A stretch of DNA of 64,000 nucleotides from Verrucomicrobiales bacterium (GTDB lineage: Bacteria > Verrucomicrobiota > Verrucomicrobiia > Limisphaerales > J093). Location: positions 558,001-622,000 of the forward strand of contig JACKPV010000022.1 of the NCBI GenBank assembly GCA_024233305.1. The letters run 5' to 3'. Position numbers and translations under genes: made by a program. A model generated the notes under the pieces. It saw nothing but the letters and a program-made list of their open reading frames with translations, made no database searches and was not told the DNA's origin. Shown here piece by piece: positions 18,751 to 27,338 of the stretch (position 1 is its first letter; every line of letters begins with the position of its first letter).

Positions 18751-19191
18751 ATGAGTGCCAACGAAAACCCACCCCTCGCACCGGGCTCCGAATCGGCGGC
18801 GGACATGCAAGCCGCGCTGTTTGCCAGCCTGGTTCTCCAGCAAACCAACATGGCCCTCATGTTCCTGGGCCGCCTGCCGCACCCTGAGTCGGGCGAGGCC
18901 GTAAAGGACCTCGAAGGGGCGAGAATGTTCATCGACACGCTCGGGATGCTGGAGGCGAAGACCAAAGGAAACCTGTCCCCCCAGGAAGCCCAGATGCTGC
19001 AGCAAAGTCTGATGACGGTTCGCATGGCTTTCGTGGAAGCGTCGCGGGAACCGGCGACGACCGCAGGCGGGACGAATCCGAAACCGGAGACGGCAACCAG
19101 GGCCGCCGACGCGCCGGGGGACAAATCGGAAACCCGGGCGGCGCCCGACCAGGACGAGGACGGACGGAAGAAGTTTGTGAAGAAGTATTGA
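18751..19191 (+). CDS. DUF1844 family protein
   Basis: This small cytoplasmic protein of 146 residues has the DUF1844 core: FASLVLQQTNMALMFLGRLP, then a helix pair with DLEGARMFIDTLGMLEAKTKGNLSPQEAQMLQ split by short turns. The C-terminal 50 residues are low-complexity and charged, ending in KKFVKKY. No biochemical role is established for DUF1844. The gene starts 4 bp after the LON-domain gene, which suggests co-translation. The length is usual for the family apart from the disordered tail. Confidence 0.85.
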   Translation: MSANENPPLAPGSESAADMQAALFASLVLQQTNMALMFLGRLPHPESGEAVKDLEGARMFIDTLGMLEAKTKGNLSPQEAQMLQQSLMTVRMAFVEASREPATTAGGTNPKPETATRAADAPGDKSETRAAPDQDEDGRKKFVKKY

Positions 19192-19224
19192 AGGGCGTTC
19201 GGTCGGCGCGGCTTGCACGGCGGC

Positions 19225-19713
19225 TCACCAGAGCCCGGGCAGGAAACGACGCGTGCGCCGCGAGTACTCGTCGTAGTCGGGAAACCGCGCCCGCAGCAGG
19301 CGCTCCTCGTGCGCGGCCTTGCAGCGCAGGAAGGCCACCAGCAACAGGGATGCCCCGGCGGCAGCCCAACTTCCGCGCAGACAGCTCCAACCCAGGGAAA
19401 GCCCCATCAGGCTGCTGTAGAGCGGGTGCCGCAGCCAGCGATAGACCCCGTGTCGGACAAGTTGGGATCCGTGATTCGGGGCGGGGAAGATCGTTCGGTT
19501 GCCGCCCAGGATCAGGGCGCCGCACACCCCGACCAGGGCCCCCCAGGCGAACAGCAGACCGCCGGCGACGCGGATCGGGAGGAGGATCGTGCCCGCCGGA
19601 CGGGCGCGGTCCAGTTCCGCGGCCAGCACCACCAACCCCATGAGGACGGACTGGGCGAGCACCCAGACGCCGCCACGTTGCCAGAAACCACTGCGCCTTG
19701 CGGGCCGGCTCAC
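19225..19713 (-). CDS. Isoprenylcysteine carboxyl-methyltransferase-like membrane protein
   Basis: This 162-residue membrane protein has about four hydrophobic segments and the SAM-binding signature of the ICMT/PEMT superfamily: LVRHGVYRWLRHPLYSSLMG, then EERLLRARFPDYDEYSRRT near the C-terminus. It probably methylates a small or lipid-like acceptor at the membrane; bacterial members are mostly uncharacterised. It starts with GTG, and its first four bases (GTGA) overlap the stop codon of the upstream AsmA-like gene. The two proteins are therefore almost certainly made together. Confidence 0.82.
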   Translation of the reverse strand: MSRPARRSGFWQRGGVWVLAQSVLMGLVVLAAELDRARPAGTILLPIRVAGGLLFAWGALVGVCGALILGGNRTIFPAPNHGSQLVRHGVYRWLRHPLYSSLMGLSLGWSCLRGSWAAAGASLLLVAFLRCKAAHEERLLRARFPDYDEYSRRTRRFLPGLW

Positions 19714-21533
19714 CGGGGCTTCTTTTGCCCGCCAAGCAGATTGTTGAGCAGCCCCTTGCCCTGCTCGCCCAGCTGGCCTCCAACTTCCTTGTCGAGCAGT
19801 TCGCCGGCGCGGTTCTGGGCTTCGCTCAAGGCCCGTTGCTTACCGGCCGCCAATAGAGCCTGGCTCAAACCGGAATCGTCCACCTGAACGCGCGGGCGAT
19901 CGAGCGGGCCGGACAAACCGATGGGAAGGACGAACTCGTCCAGTTTCGTTGCGTCGCCAGTCGGCAGGGTCAGGTCCACGTTGTGCAGCGTGGCTTGAAG
20001 CGGGAAGTCGATTTCGATCCCCGCCGGACCGCGACCCCACTGACCGGTGCCGCTCAGATCGATGGTGCCCCCCTGAAGCGGTCGTTGTCCGCCGATCTTG
20101 AGGTCCCCGGCGATCCGATCCGTGGGCAGGCCCCGCCAGGCGAAGTGGATCAGGTTGTTCGTTGGCTGCGCGGCAAACCGCCCCATCGTCAGCCGGAAGT
20201 CCAGCGTGCTGGCGCTCGAATCGACCGCGATCTCCGGCACGCGGCCCAGCAGCGCCGGATGCGTCGAGAGATTGCGGGCCGAGATGTTCAGGGTCTCACC
20301 CTCCAGCCCCGCGACGCGCATCTTCTCGATCGTCAACTCGCCGATGGTGAACGTGGGACGACCTTCCACCAAGTGGCTGGCACGAACACGGGCGTATCCC
20401 TGCTCGCGCACCTCGCGTTCGAGCCGCTCGCGCAGTGTCTCCTGCTTCTCCTCGGGCGTCTTCCCGGAACCGCCCTCGGGACCGGAGAGTTTCTCCAGCC
20501 ATTCCCGAACCTGTGCCAGGCGTTCCTTCCACTTCTGCGCGTCCCGCAGGTAATCGTCGATGGTCCTGGTCTCCGCCGGCACATCCGGTTCGACGACGGG
20601 CTCCGGCGTCGGGCCAACGGAGCGTCCGGGCACGGCGCGCGTTTCGCCGCTGCTCGCGTCGCTGACCACCACCCGGTCCAAGGCCAGCCGCTTGCGCAAC
20701 AGCTCGCGGGTGCTGATGTCGGCTTCGAGTTGGGCGGCCCGGAACAGGTCGGTGTCGAGGGCGTTCGGATCGGCCACCGCCAGACCGCGCACGGTGAGGC
20801 GGTTGCCTTTGAGATCCAGTTCGACGGCCTCGACGTCGGCGGTGGCGCCGTTGGCGCCCTCGAGCCCGCGTTGCAGGCCGGCCCGCAGGATGGGCCCGGT
20901 GGCGAACTGATTCACCAGCACGACCAGCACCGCAACGAGGATCACGAGCACCAGTCCCAGGACGCGGATGGGATTGCCGATCCGCCGGCTCAGGAGTTCC
21001 TCGTAGGACTTGCCGCCCTTGCCGCCGCCGGCCAGCAGCCACACCAACAGGCGCACCGACTTGCGGGACTGGAATTGCTGGAACCGTTCGGAGTTTTGCT
21101 CGAGATCGGCCATCTTCCGGCGATAGCGGCCGACCAACAGGACCACCGCCCCGCCGAGGACCACGCCCACCAGTCCGCCGAGCGCCAACCCGCCGGTGGT
21201 GAGGTAATAGTCGAACCCGAAGAGGGCGAAGCCGGGCGCGTTGATGAGCCACTCGAACAGCCCGCGCGTCGGCCCATCGAGCAGGAATCGTCCCGCGGCG
21301 AAGCCAACCGGCGCCAGGGCCAGCGCCAGCAGTTTGGCGCCCACCGCCACCAAGCCGGCCAGCGCGAGGTTGGCATTCAGGACGACCAGCAGGCCGGTGA
21401 GCGCCAGGATGGCGCCCGGAGCCTGCATCCACCCGGGCATGAACCCGAGCACGCTGCCGAGAATGCAGGCCGACAGGAGTTGGAACGGCGTGGCCTGGCC
21501 ACGAATGATGCTGCCAAGTTTTCGGGTGATCAT
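19710..21533 (-). CDS. Fused TIGR03546-TIGR03545-like membrane protein with AsmA-like domain
   Basis: The protein has 607 residues. The first 150 hold several membrane segments and a DUF2062-like opening (FQLLSACILGSVLGFMPGW), matching the small TIGR03546 family. After a charged linker and another membrane segment (VLGLVLVILVAVLVVLVNQF) comes a long periplasmic part resembling TIGR03545 and AsmA-like proteins: VEAVELDLKGNRLTVRGLAV, a coiled-coil-like stretch DYLRDAQKWKERLAQVREWL, then repeated beta strands. From memory, these families are usually two adjacent genes in gammaproteobacteria; here they form one reading frame. AsmA-like proteins are linked to envelope lipid transport, which is only an analogy here. 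ATG 21533 is chosen because the membrane-leading MITRKLGSIIRGQ follows it. It is coupled by a 4-bp overlap to the ICMT-like gene. Confidence 0.72.
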   Translation of the reverse strand: MITRKLGSIIRGQATPFQLLSACILGSVLGFMPGWMQAPGAILALTGLLVVLNANLALAGLVAVGAKLLALALAPVGFAAGRFLLDGPTRGLFEWLINAPGFALFGFDYYLTTGGLALGGLVGVVLGGAVVLLVGRYRRKMADLEQNSERFQQFQSRKSVRLLVWLLAGGGKGGKSYEELLSRRIGNPIRVLGLVLVILVAVLVVLVNQFATGPILRAGLQRGLEGANGATADVEAVELDLKGNRLTVRGLAVADPNALDTDLFRAAQLEADISTRELLRKRLALDRVVVSDASSGETRAVPGRSVGPTPEPVVEPDVPAETRTIDDYLRDAQKWKERLAQVREWLEKLSGPEGGSGKTPEEKQETLRERLEREVREQGYARVRASHLVEGRPTFTIGELTIEKMRVAGLEGETLNISARNLSTHPALLGRVPEIAVDSSASTLDFRLTMGRFAAQPTNNLIHFAWRGLPTDRIAGDLKIGGQRPLQGGTIDLSGTGQWGRGPAGIEIDFPLQATLHNVDLTLPTGDATKLDEFVLPIGLSGPLDRPRVQVDDSGLSQALLAAGKQRALSEAQNRAGELLDKEVGGQLGEQGKGLLNNLLGGQKKPR

Positions 21534-21617
21534 GGGAAGCTCTTGAGGCGGGCGCGGCAACGCGTCACGAAGGGCGACCCCGGTCCGATCCGGCGGCACC
21601 GGAATGCCCGGCGCGAC

Positions 21618-22859
21618 CTATTGGCGCACGTCCAGACATACCAGTTCTTCGAGGCTGCGACAGTAGAGCCGTCCGTTGGCCAGCACGGGGATGGCCCACG
21701 TGTCCTTGCCCTTGAGCACCTGGAAGCCGCTCAGTTCGCGGCAACCCGCCGGGGTGACCTCCGCCGTGGCCACATATCCGTTGTCGCTGTAGAGAATCCA
21801 CGCATTCCCGGCGCGCAGGATCGACCCCTTCCCATACTTCCGCTCGGCCCACTTTTCCTCGCCGGTCTTCAGATCCAGGCACTTCAATTCCCGCTCGTCG
21901 AAGCCGTACAGATGCCCCTCCCACAGCACGCAGGTGCCGACGTGGTTCCGCATGTTGGTGTTCTCCCACACCGCCCGCGTCACGCCGGACTTGAAATCGA
22001 TCAACCCGCAGCCCTTGCCGTAGCCCGAGGACAGAAACACCCGTCCCTGATCGACGATCGGGGTCGCTGCGTTGACGTCATAGCGCGTCTTCCATTCGTG
22101 GCGCCAAAGCTCCGCGCCGTCGGCGGGGGAGCGTCCGACAATCCCCAGGGCGGTGAGCACCGCGAGTTCGCGCTCACCATCGCGGAGGTAGGGAATGATC
22201 GAGGAATAGGCGGCTGTGTCGTTGCCGGCCCGCCAGCGCTCGACTCCCGTCACCTTGTCGAAGGCGACCACCGAGCGTCCATCGCCGCCGACCTCCGTCA
22301 CCAGGAGGTTTCCTTCAACCAGCGGGGAGCCCGAATAGCCCCAGCGAGGCACCTCCGCGCCATAGTCCTTCTTGAAGTCCTTCGCCCAGAGCACCGCGCC
22401 GGTGGCGCCATCGAGACAGAACAGATGCCCGTGGCGGCTCAGGGAATAGACCCGCCCATCCGCCACCGTGGGCGTCGCCCGGGTGCCGTGGTAACCGTTG
22501 GGATCCTTCGCTTCGCAGGCGTAGGTGTGTTTCCAAAGGGCCTTCCCGTTTTCGGCGTCGAAGCAGTAGACCGCGTCCACATCGTCCGTGTTGCCCATGG
22601 TGTAGAGCTTGCCGCCGCTGACGGACACCGACGAGTAGCCGATGCCCACGGACGCCTGCCACACGCGCGGCGGCCCGGCCTCGGGCCATTGGGTGCGCCA
22701 GCCCGACTCGGTCGAGATGCCGTCGAAATTGCTCCCCCGCCACCGCGGCCAGTCGCCGGCCGGAAGCGCGGCGCTCAAGCACAAGCCCGCCAGCATCACG
22801 CCCGGGAACACCGGAGTGCGGCCCCGCCGCCTGCCACGATCAACGTATTGGTCAGCCAT
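21618..22859 (-). CDS. Secreted PQQ-like beta-propeller protein
   Basis: This 413-residue exported protein has a basic N-terminus (DRGRRRGR) and a signal sequence ending near ALPAGDWPRWRG. The rest is a PQQ/BamB-type beta-propeller with the repeated blade signature, for example VYCFDAENGKALWKHTYAC, LFCLDGATGAVLWAKDFK, VVAFDKVTGVERWRAGN and LKCLDLKTGEEKWAERKYG. The opening DWPRWRG is typical of PQQ-repeat proteins from Planctomycetota and Verrucomicrobiota, which are not BamB and have no proven cofactor. ATG 22859 was chosen; another in-frame start lies at 22886. It is on the same strand as the AsmA-like gene 84 bp downstream. Confidence 0.83.
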   Translation of the reverse strand: MADQYVDRGRRRGRTPVFPGVMLAGLCLSAALPAGDWPRWRGSNFDGISTESGWRTQWPEAGPPRVWQASVGIGYSSVSVSGGKLYTMGNTDDVDAVYCFDAENGKALWKHTYACEAKDPNGYHGTRATPTVADGRVYSLSRHGHLFCLDGATGAVLWAKDFKKDYGAEVPRWGYSGSPLVEGNLLVTEVGGDGRSVVAFDKVTGVERWRAGNDTAAYSSIIPYLRDGERELAVLTALGIVGRSPADGAELWRHEWKTRYDVNAATPIVDQGRVFLSSGYGKGCGLIDFKSGVTRAVWENTNMRNHVGTCVLWEGHLYGFDERELKCLDLKTGEEKWAERKYGKGSILRAGNAWILYSDNGYVATAEVTPAGCRELSGFQVLKGKDTWAIPVLANGRLYCRSLEELVCLDVRQ

Positions 22860-23116
22860 GAGAAAAGGGGATACGGGCGCCGGCACGGTGTGTCAAAGCG
22901 AATCGACGCCCCCGCGCGCCCGCGGTCAGCAACCCACGGACCCGCGACCGGACCGGCAGCGAAGCACGTCGTGCCGCCTCCCGGCCGGCGGCCCGTCGCT
23001 CGAATCCCCGTTCCCTTACGGAGACCGGCGCCTTTCCCCTTGACCCGTGTTGACCGCGGGTTTGAACTCACGGGCGTTCTCAACATGAAGCACTACCCCA
23101 CCACCTCCCCGACGCC

Positions 23117-25207
23117 ATGATCGCTTCCTGCTTCCGTTCGTCGCTCCTCCCCGCCGCCCTGCTGCTGGCCGCGCCGCTCCTCGCGCAACCGATCTCGATC
23201 GAGAGCCTCCTCGACGAAATGGCGGACCGCGACCGGCTCGCCCGGTTGCCCGAGCCGGCCTACACCTGCCGGCAGTCCAGCAGTTATGATCGCGGCACCG
23301 TGGCGCCCGAGCAACCCGGCTGGTTCGCCAACATGGATCGCAGCCACTTCGTCCGCGTCGAGGAACATGACGGACACCGGGAATACGTCATGCTGGACGA
23401 GACCGGTCCGGGCGCCGTGGTGCGCGTCTGGGCGACCTGGCACGGCCCGGGCGGGAAGAACTTCTCGGACGGCACCTTGCGGGTTTACCTCGACGGCCGC
23501 CCCGAGCCGGTCATCGAAGGCCCGATCAGCCGGATCATCGACGGGGGCGCCCTGCTCACCGGACCGTTGTCCGAAGGCGTTTCACCCGCCACGCCATACG
23601 GTCAGCGTGGGCACAACCTGTATCTCCCGATCCCCTACGCCAGCCACTGCAAGATCACCTACCAGACCGATGTGCTCGTCGATCCGGGCGCCTACAAGGG
23701 CGAGGCGCTCTACTACCAGATCAACTACCGCACCTACCCGGAAGGCACGCCCGTCACGTCGTTCAGCAGGCGCCAGCTCGGCGATCTCAGGTCGCGGATC
23801 AACGGCACGCAGCTGCGGTTGCTCTCCCCGCGCGCTTCGGCGGCCGCCGGGGCGGAAGCCGCCGCGTTGACCGGCCGCCTGCCCGCGGGCGAAACGCGCA
23901 CGATCACCCTCGACGGCCCCGGCGCCATTCGCGAACTCGCGCTCAATCTCGACGCCGCTAACCTGCCGCAGGCCCTCCGATCCACCGTGCTGGAAATCGA
24001 CTTCGACGATGAACCCGGGGTCTGGTGTCCGGTGGGGGCGTTCTTCGGTCGCGGGTATCGCTCCGCGCCCCACCGCACCTACTACACCGAAGTGGCCAGG
24101 GATGGCACAATGCGCAGCTTCTGGGTCATGCCCTTCGAGCAGCGCTGCCGGATCCGCCTGACCAACCTGTCGGACCAGGAGCTCGACATCGTCGCGGGCG
24201 GGGTCCGGGTTGGCCCTTGGCAGTGGGACGAACGCTCGATGCATTTCCAGGCCTCGTGGCGGCAGCTGACCAAGGTGGCCTCCTTCCGTGAAGGGACGAC
24301 CCGGCCCGGCGAGGGGGCGTTCGACGTGAACTACGTCACCGTTCGCGGACACGGCGTCTACGTCGGCGACACGCTTGCGGTGTTCAACGGCACGGACGCC
24401 TGGTGGGGCGAGGGCGACGAGAAGATCTTCGTCGATGGCGAGTCGTTCCCGTCGCATGTGGGGACCGGGACCGAGGATTACTACGGCTACGCGTGGTGTC
24501 GTCCGGAGTTCTTCGATTCCCCCTTCCACGCCCAGCCCTCCGGCGCGGGGAATTTCACTCCCGGCCTCTCGGTCAACAGCCGTTACCGCGCGCTGGACGC
24601 CATCCCGTTCGAGCGTTCGATCCAGTTCGACATGGAACTCTGGCACTGGCGCAACACCATGGTGAACTTCGCGCCCGCCGCCTTCTGGTACGCCCGACCC
24701 GGCGCCTCGCGAAACGTCGCCCCCGACCCGAAAACCGCCGCCCTGCCGGTGGCCTTGCAGCGCTCGGACGTCGTCGAGGTCTTCCACGCCCCGAACGCTC
24801 TCGAGGGCGAGGATCTCAAGATCATCAGCAAAACGGGCGGCATCACGGAGAACCAGATGCTGAGCCAGTTCCGCTGGAGCAACGACGCGCAGCTTTGGTG
24901 GCGCTCCGGGGCCATCGGCGACCGTTTGGAAATCGAATTCCCCGTGGCGGCAGCCGGCCGCTACCGCGTGGTTGCCAGCCTGACCAAGGCGGTCGATTAC
25001 GGCATCGTCGAAACGACCATCAACGAGGGTGCGCCGGTCCGCTACGATCGCTTCCATCCGAACGTGACCAACGACGCGCTCGAACTCGGCGTGTTCGACC
25101 TCCCGGCGGGCGCGAACCGCCTGACCGTGCGGATCGTCGGCGCCAACGAAAAGGCGGTGAAGAGCCACATGTTCGGGCTGGATTACCTCCAGTTGCTGGC
25201 GCCTTGA
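23117..25207 (+). CDS. Secreted GH172 / DUF2961 glycoside hydrolase
   Basis: This 696-residue exported protein begins with a clear signal peptide (SSLLPAALLLAAPLLAQP). The DUF2961 body shows its hallmarks: YTCRQSSSYDR near the N-terminus, GPGAVVRVWATWHGP, the substrate-loop segment VDGESFPSHVGTGTEDYYG with conserved Glu/Asp, and a second jelly-roll. The family was defined as GH172 on the basis of enzymes acting on difructose anhydrides and on D-arabinofuranose polymers, so a furanosidase is likely. A C-terminal domain from about residue 560 (HAPNALEGEDLKI to MFGLDYLQL) looks like an added carbohydrate-binding beta-sandwich. It converges on the TRAP importer operon at 25423-28366. Confidence 0.85.
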   Translation: MIASCFRSSLLPAALLLAAPLLAQPISIESLLDEMADRDRLARLPEPAYTCRQSSSYDRGTVAPEQPGWFANMDRSHFVRVEEHDGHREYVMLDETGPGAVVRVWATWHGPGGKNFSDGTLRVYLDGRPEPVIEGPISRIIDGGALLTGPLSEGVSPATPYGQRGHNLYLPIPYASHCKITYQTDVLVDPGAYKGEALYYQINYRTYPEGTPVTSFSRRQLGDLRSRINGTQLRLLSPRASAAAGAEAAALTGRLPAGETRTITLDGPGAIRELALNLDAANLPQALRSTVLEIDFDDEPGVWCPVGAFFGRGYRSAPHRTYYTEVARDGTMRSFWVMPFEQRCRIRLTNLSDQELDIVAGGVRVGPWQWDERSMHFQASWRQLTKVASFREGTTRPGEGAFDVNYVTVRGHGVYVGDTLAVFNGTDAWWGEGDEKIFVDGESFPSHVGTGTEDYYGYAWCRPEFFDSPFHAQPSGAGNFTPGLSVNSRYRALDAIPFERSIQFDMELWHWRNTMVNFAPAAFWYARPGASRNVAPDPKTAALPVALQRSDVVEVFHAPNALEGEDLKIISKTGGITENQMLSQFRWSNDAQLWWRSGAIGDRLEIEFPVAAAGRYRVVASLTKAVDYGIVETTINEGAPVRYDRFHPNVTNDALELGVFDLPAGANRLTVRIVGANEKAVKSHMFGLDYLQLLAP

Positions 25208-25422
25208 TCGCGCGCCCCCTCGCCCCCCAGGACCAACACCAGTGGTGGCCAGGACCACGCGGGCTGCGAAACGAGGCGCTACCGGCAAGCCCTTCGCCAT
25301 GGGCAGGCGTCCACTCGCCGGGCCTCCGGCAAGCGCCGTCGCCGCTTCGTCCGCCGCCGGGGAGGCCCGCTCGTCGATCGATCCTCGCAATCCGCCCTGC
25401 GACCGCGGGGCTTCCGGCCGGG

Positions 25423-26784
25423 CTACGACTTCGGCTGTCCGAACCAGCCCGGCACCCGGAGCGACAGTTCGGGCCAATAGGTGATCGCCAGCAACGCCGC
25501 GATCATCGCCAGGAAGAACGGCAGCAGGGCGGGCGTCAACCGCGCAATCGTGGTCCGGCCGACGCTGCACCCGATGAACAGACAGGAGCCCACCGGCGGG
25601 GTGCAGAGCCCGATGCAGAGGTTGGTGATGATCACGATGCCGAAATGGATCGCCACCTGCGCCTCGGACAATCCCCAGGCCTGCCCGATCCGCTGCATCA
25701 CCGGCAGGAAGATCGGGGTGAAGATCAACACGGCGGGCGTCATGTCCATGAAGGTCCCGACCACCAGGAGGAGGGCGTTGATCGCCAGCAACAGGACCAG
25801 CGGATGCTCGGAAAGGCCGAGCAGGGCCTGCGAGGCCTGTTGCGGGATGTTCTCGCTGGCCAGCAGCCACGACATCCCGGCGCTGGCCCCGATCAACAAC
25901 ATCACAATCGCGGTGGTCAGTCCCGCTTCAAGGAGGATTCCCGGGAGTTCGCGCGGCTTCACCTCCCGGTACCAGACCACCGCCAGAAAGAACGAATAGG
26001 CCACCGCAATGGCCGCCGCCTCGGTGGCCGTGAACAAGCCGCTCAGGATCCCGCCAATCACGATGACCACCAGCAACAGGCTCAGGAACGCCTGCAAGAA
26101 CCCGCGCCCGACCAACCCGGCCGCCGACCGCACCCGCGCCCACTTCGTATCGCCAACCACCGGCAATCGCTCCCCCGCGCCGAGATCCCCTTTGAGGGAT
26201 CGCAACAGACAAACGAGCATGATCGCCGCCCCCACCACCAGACCCGGCACAATGCCCGCCAGAAACAACGCCGCCACCGAGACGCTCCCCGCCGCCACCG
26301 AGTAGACAATCATGATGTTGCTGGGCGGAATGATCAGTCCGGTCGTCGCCGCGGTCGTGGTCAGGGCAACGTTGAACTCCTTCGGATAGCCCTTGCGGTT
26401 CATCTCAGGGATCATGAACCCGCCGATGGACGAAACCGCCGCGGCCGCCGAGCCGGACACCGAGCCGAACAGCACGCAGGTCAGCGTGTTCACGTAGGCG
26501 AGTCCGCCCGGAAACCAGCCCACCAGCACGGCGGCGAAGTTCATCAACCGGTGCGCCATCCCCCCTCGCCCCATCAACAACCCCGAGAGGATGAAGAACG
26601 GAATCGCCAGCAGCGCGAAACTGTCGACGCCGTTTGCCAGCTTGTTCGCCACGATGTAGGCCGCATCGCCGCCGGCGCCCACCACCGCCAACAGCGTCGC
26701 CAGCGCGATCCCGACCGCAATCGGGACGTTCAACCCGAGCATCAGGAGAAAACTCACCACCAGGATGACCACGATGCCGCTCAT
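25423..26784 (-). CDS. dctM: TRAP transporter large permease DctM
   Basis: This 453-residue inner-membrane protein has about 12 hydrophobic segments and is the ion-coupled channel subunit of a TRAP importer. The DctM signatures include VPIAVGIALATLLAV, GRGGMAHRLMNFA, SVSGSAAAAVSSIGGFMIPEM, GLIIPPSNIMIVY and FIGCSVGRTTI. TRAP systems use a sodium or proton gradient and a periplasmic binding protein to import organic acids, sugar acids or sialic acid. The ATG at 26784 overlaps the dctQ stop by ATGA, so it is translationally coupled. The length is normal. Confidence 0.93.
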   Translation of the reverse strand: MSGIVVILVVSFLLMLGLNVPIAVGIALATLLAVVGAGGDAAYIVANKLANGVDSFALLAIPFFILSGLLMGRGGMAHRLMNFAAVLVGWFPGGLAYVNTLTCVLFGSVSGSAAAAVSSIGGFMIPEMNRKGYPKEFNVALTTTAATTGLIIPPSNIMIVYSVAAGSVSVAALFLAGIVPGLVVGAAIMLVCLLRSLKGDLGAGERLPVVGDTKWARVRSAAGLVGRGFLQAFLSLLLVVIVIGGILSGLFTATEAAAIAVAYSFFLAVVWYREVKPRELPGILLEAGLTTAIVMLLIGASAGMSWLLASENIPQQASQALLGLSEHPLVLLLAINALLLVVGTFMDMTPAVLIFTPIFLPVMQRIGQAWGLSEAQVAIHFGIVIITNLCIGLCTPPVGSCLFIGCSVGRTTIARLTPALLPFFLAMIAALLAITYWPELSLRVPGWFGQPKS

Positions 26785-27338
26785 TCCCCGCCCCCTCCGG
26801 AACGCCAATCCGCCCGCAGATTCTGCAGCGCAAACAGGAGGACAAACCCGCCTGCCACCGGCACCACCGAATAGACCACCCACTTCGGCAATCCGAGCGC
26901 CGGGGTCACCTGCCCGCTGGCGAGCGCCGTCCCGACGAGCATCCAGCCCCCCTTGAGCAGCACCCATCCGGCGAACACCAGGGTCAGCAGGTGACTCACC
27001 ACCGACAGGACGCGGCGGCCGGCGGGGTGGAATTTCCCGACGAAATAGTCAACCCCCAGGTGCGCGCGCCGCTCGAACGCCAGCGCCGCCCCGAGCAGCG
27101 AGATCCAGATCAGCAGGAACCGCGCGAGTTCCTCGGTCCAGGAGCTTTGCCCGTCCGGCAAAAGGGCCAGCGCGGGGCCCGCCGACGCCCCGAGGCGGGC
27201 CTTCAATTCGCCCAACCCGCGGGACGCCACGCCCCACAACACATCGAGCACAAGCAACGCCATCGCGAGGATGAGCAGTCCTTCGAGCAGCCGCACCAGG
27301 GCGCGTCCGGGCCGCGGTTGTCCATCGGCGGCACTCAT
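26781..27338 (-). CDS. dctQ: TRAP transporter small permease DctQ
   Basis: This 185-residue inner-membrane protein has four predicted membrane helices and the DctQ signature WTEELARFLLIWISLLGAA followed by RRAHLGVDYF. It forms the membrane domain together with DctM. An extra loop of about 25 residues between helices 1 and 2 (ELKARLGASAGPALALLPDG) is longer than in many DctQ proteins. Its start overlaps the dctP stop by 4 bp and its stop overlaps the dctM start by 4 bp, a compact dctPQM operon. Confidence 0.9.
   Translation of the reverse strand: MSAADGQPRPGRALVRLLEGLLILAMALLVLDVLWGVASRGLGELKARLGASAGPALALLPDGQSSWTEELARFLLIWISLLGAALAFERRAHLGVDYFVGKFHPAGRRVLSVVSHLLTLVFAGWVLLKGGWMLVGTALASGQVTPALGLPKWVVYSVVPVAGGFVLLFALQNLRADWRSGGGGE

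Noticed and set aside
19983..23120. Plus-strand open frame of about 1045 codons over the AsmA-like and PQQ genes
   Set aside because: It spans two well-supported minus-strand genes and their spacer and has no recognisable domain.
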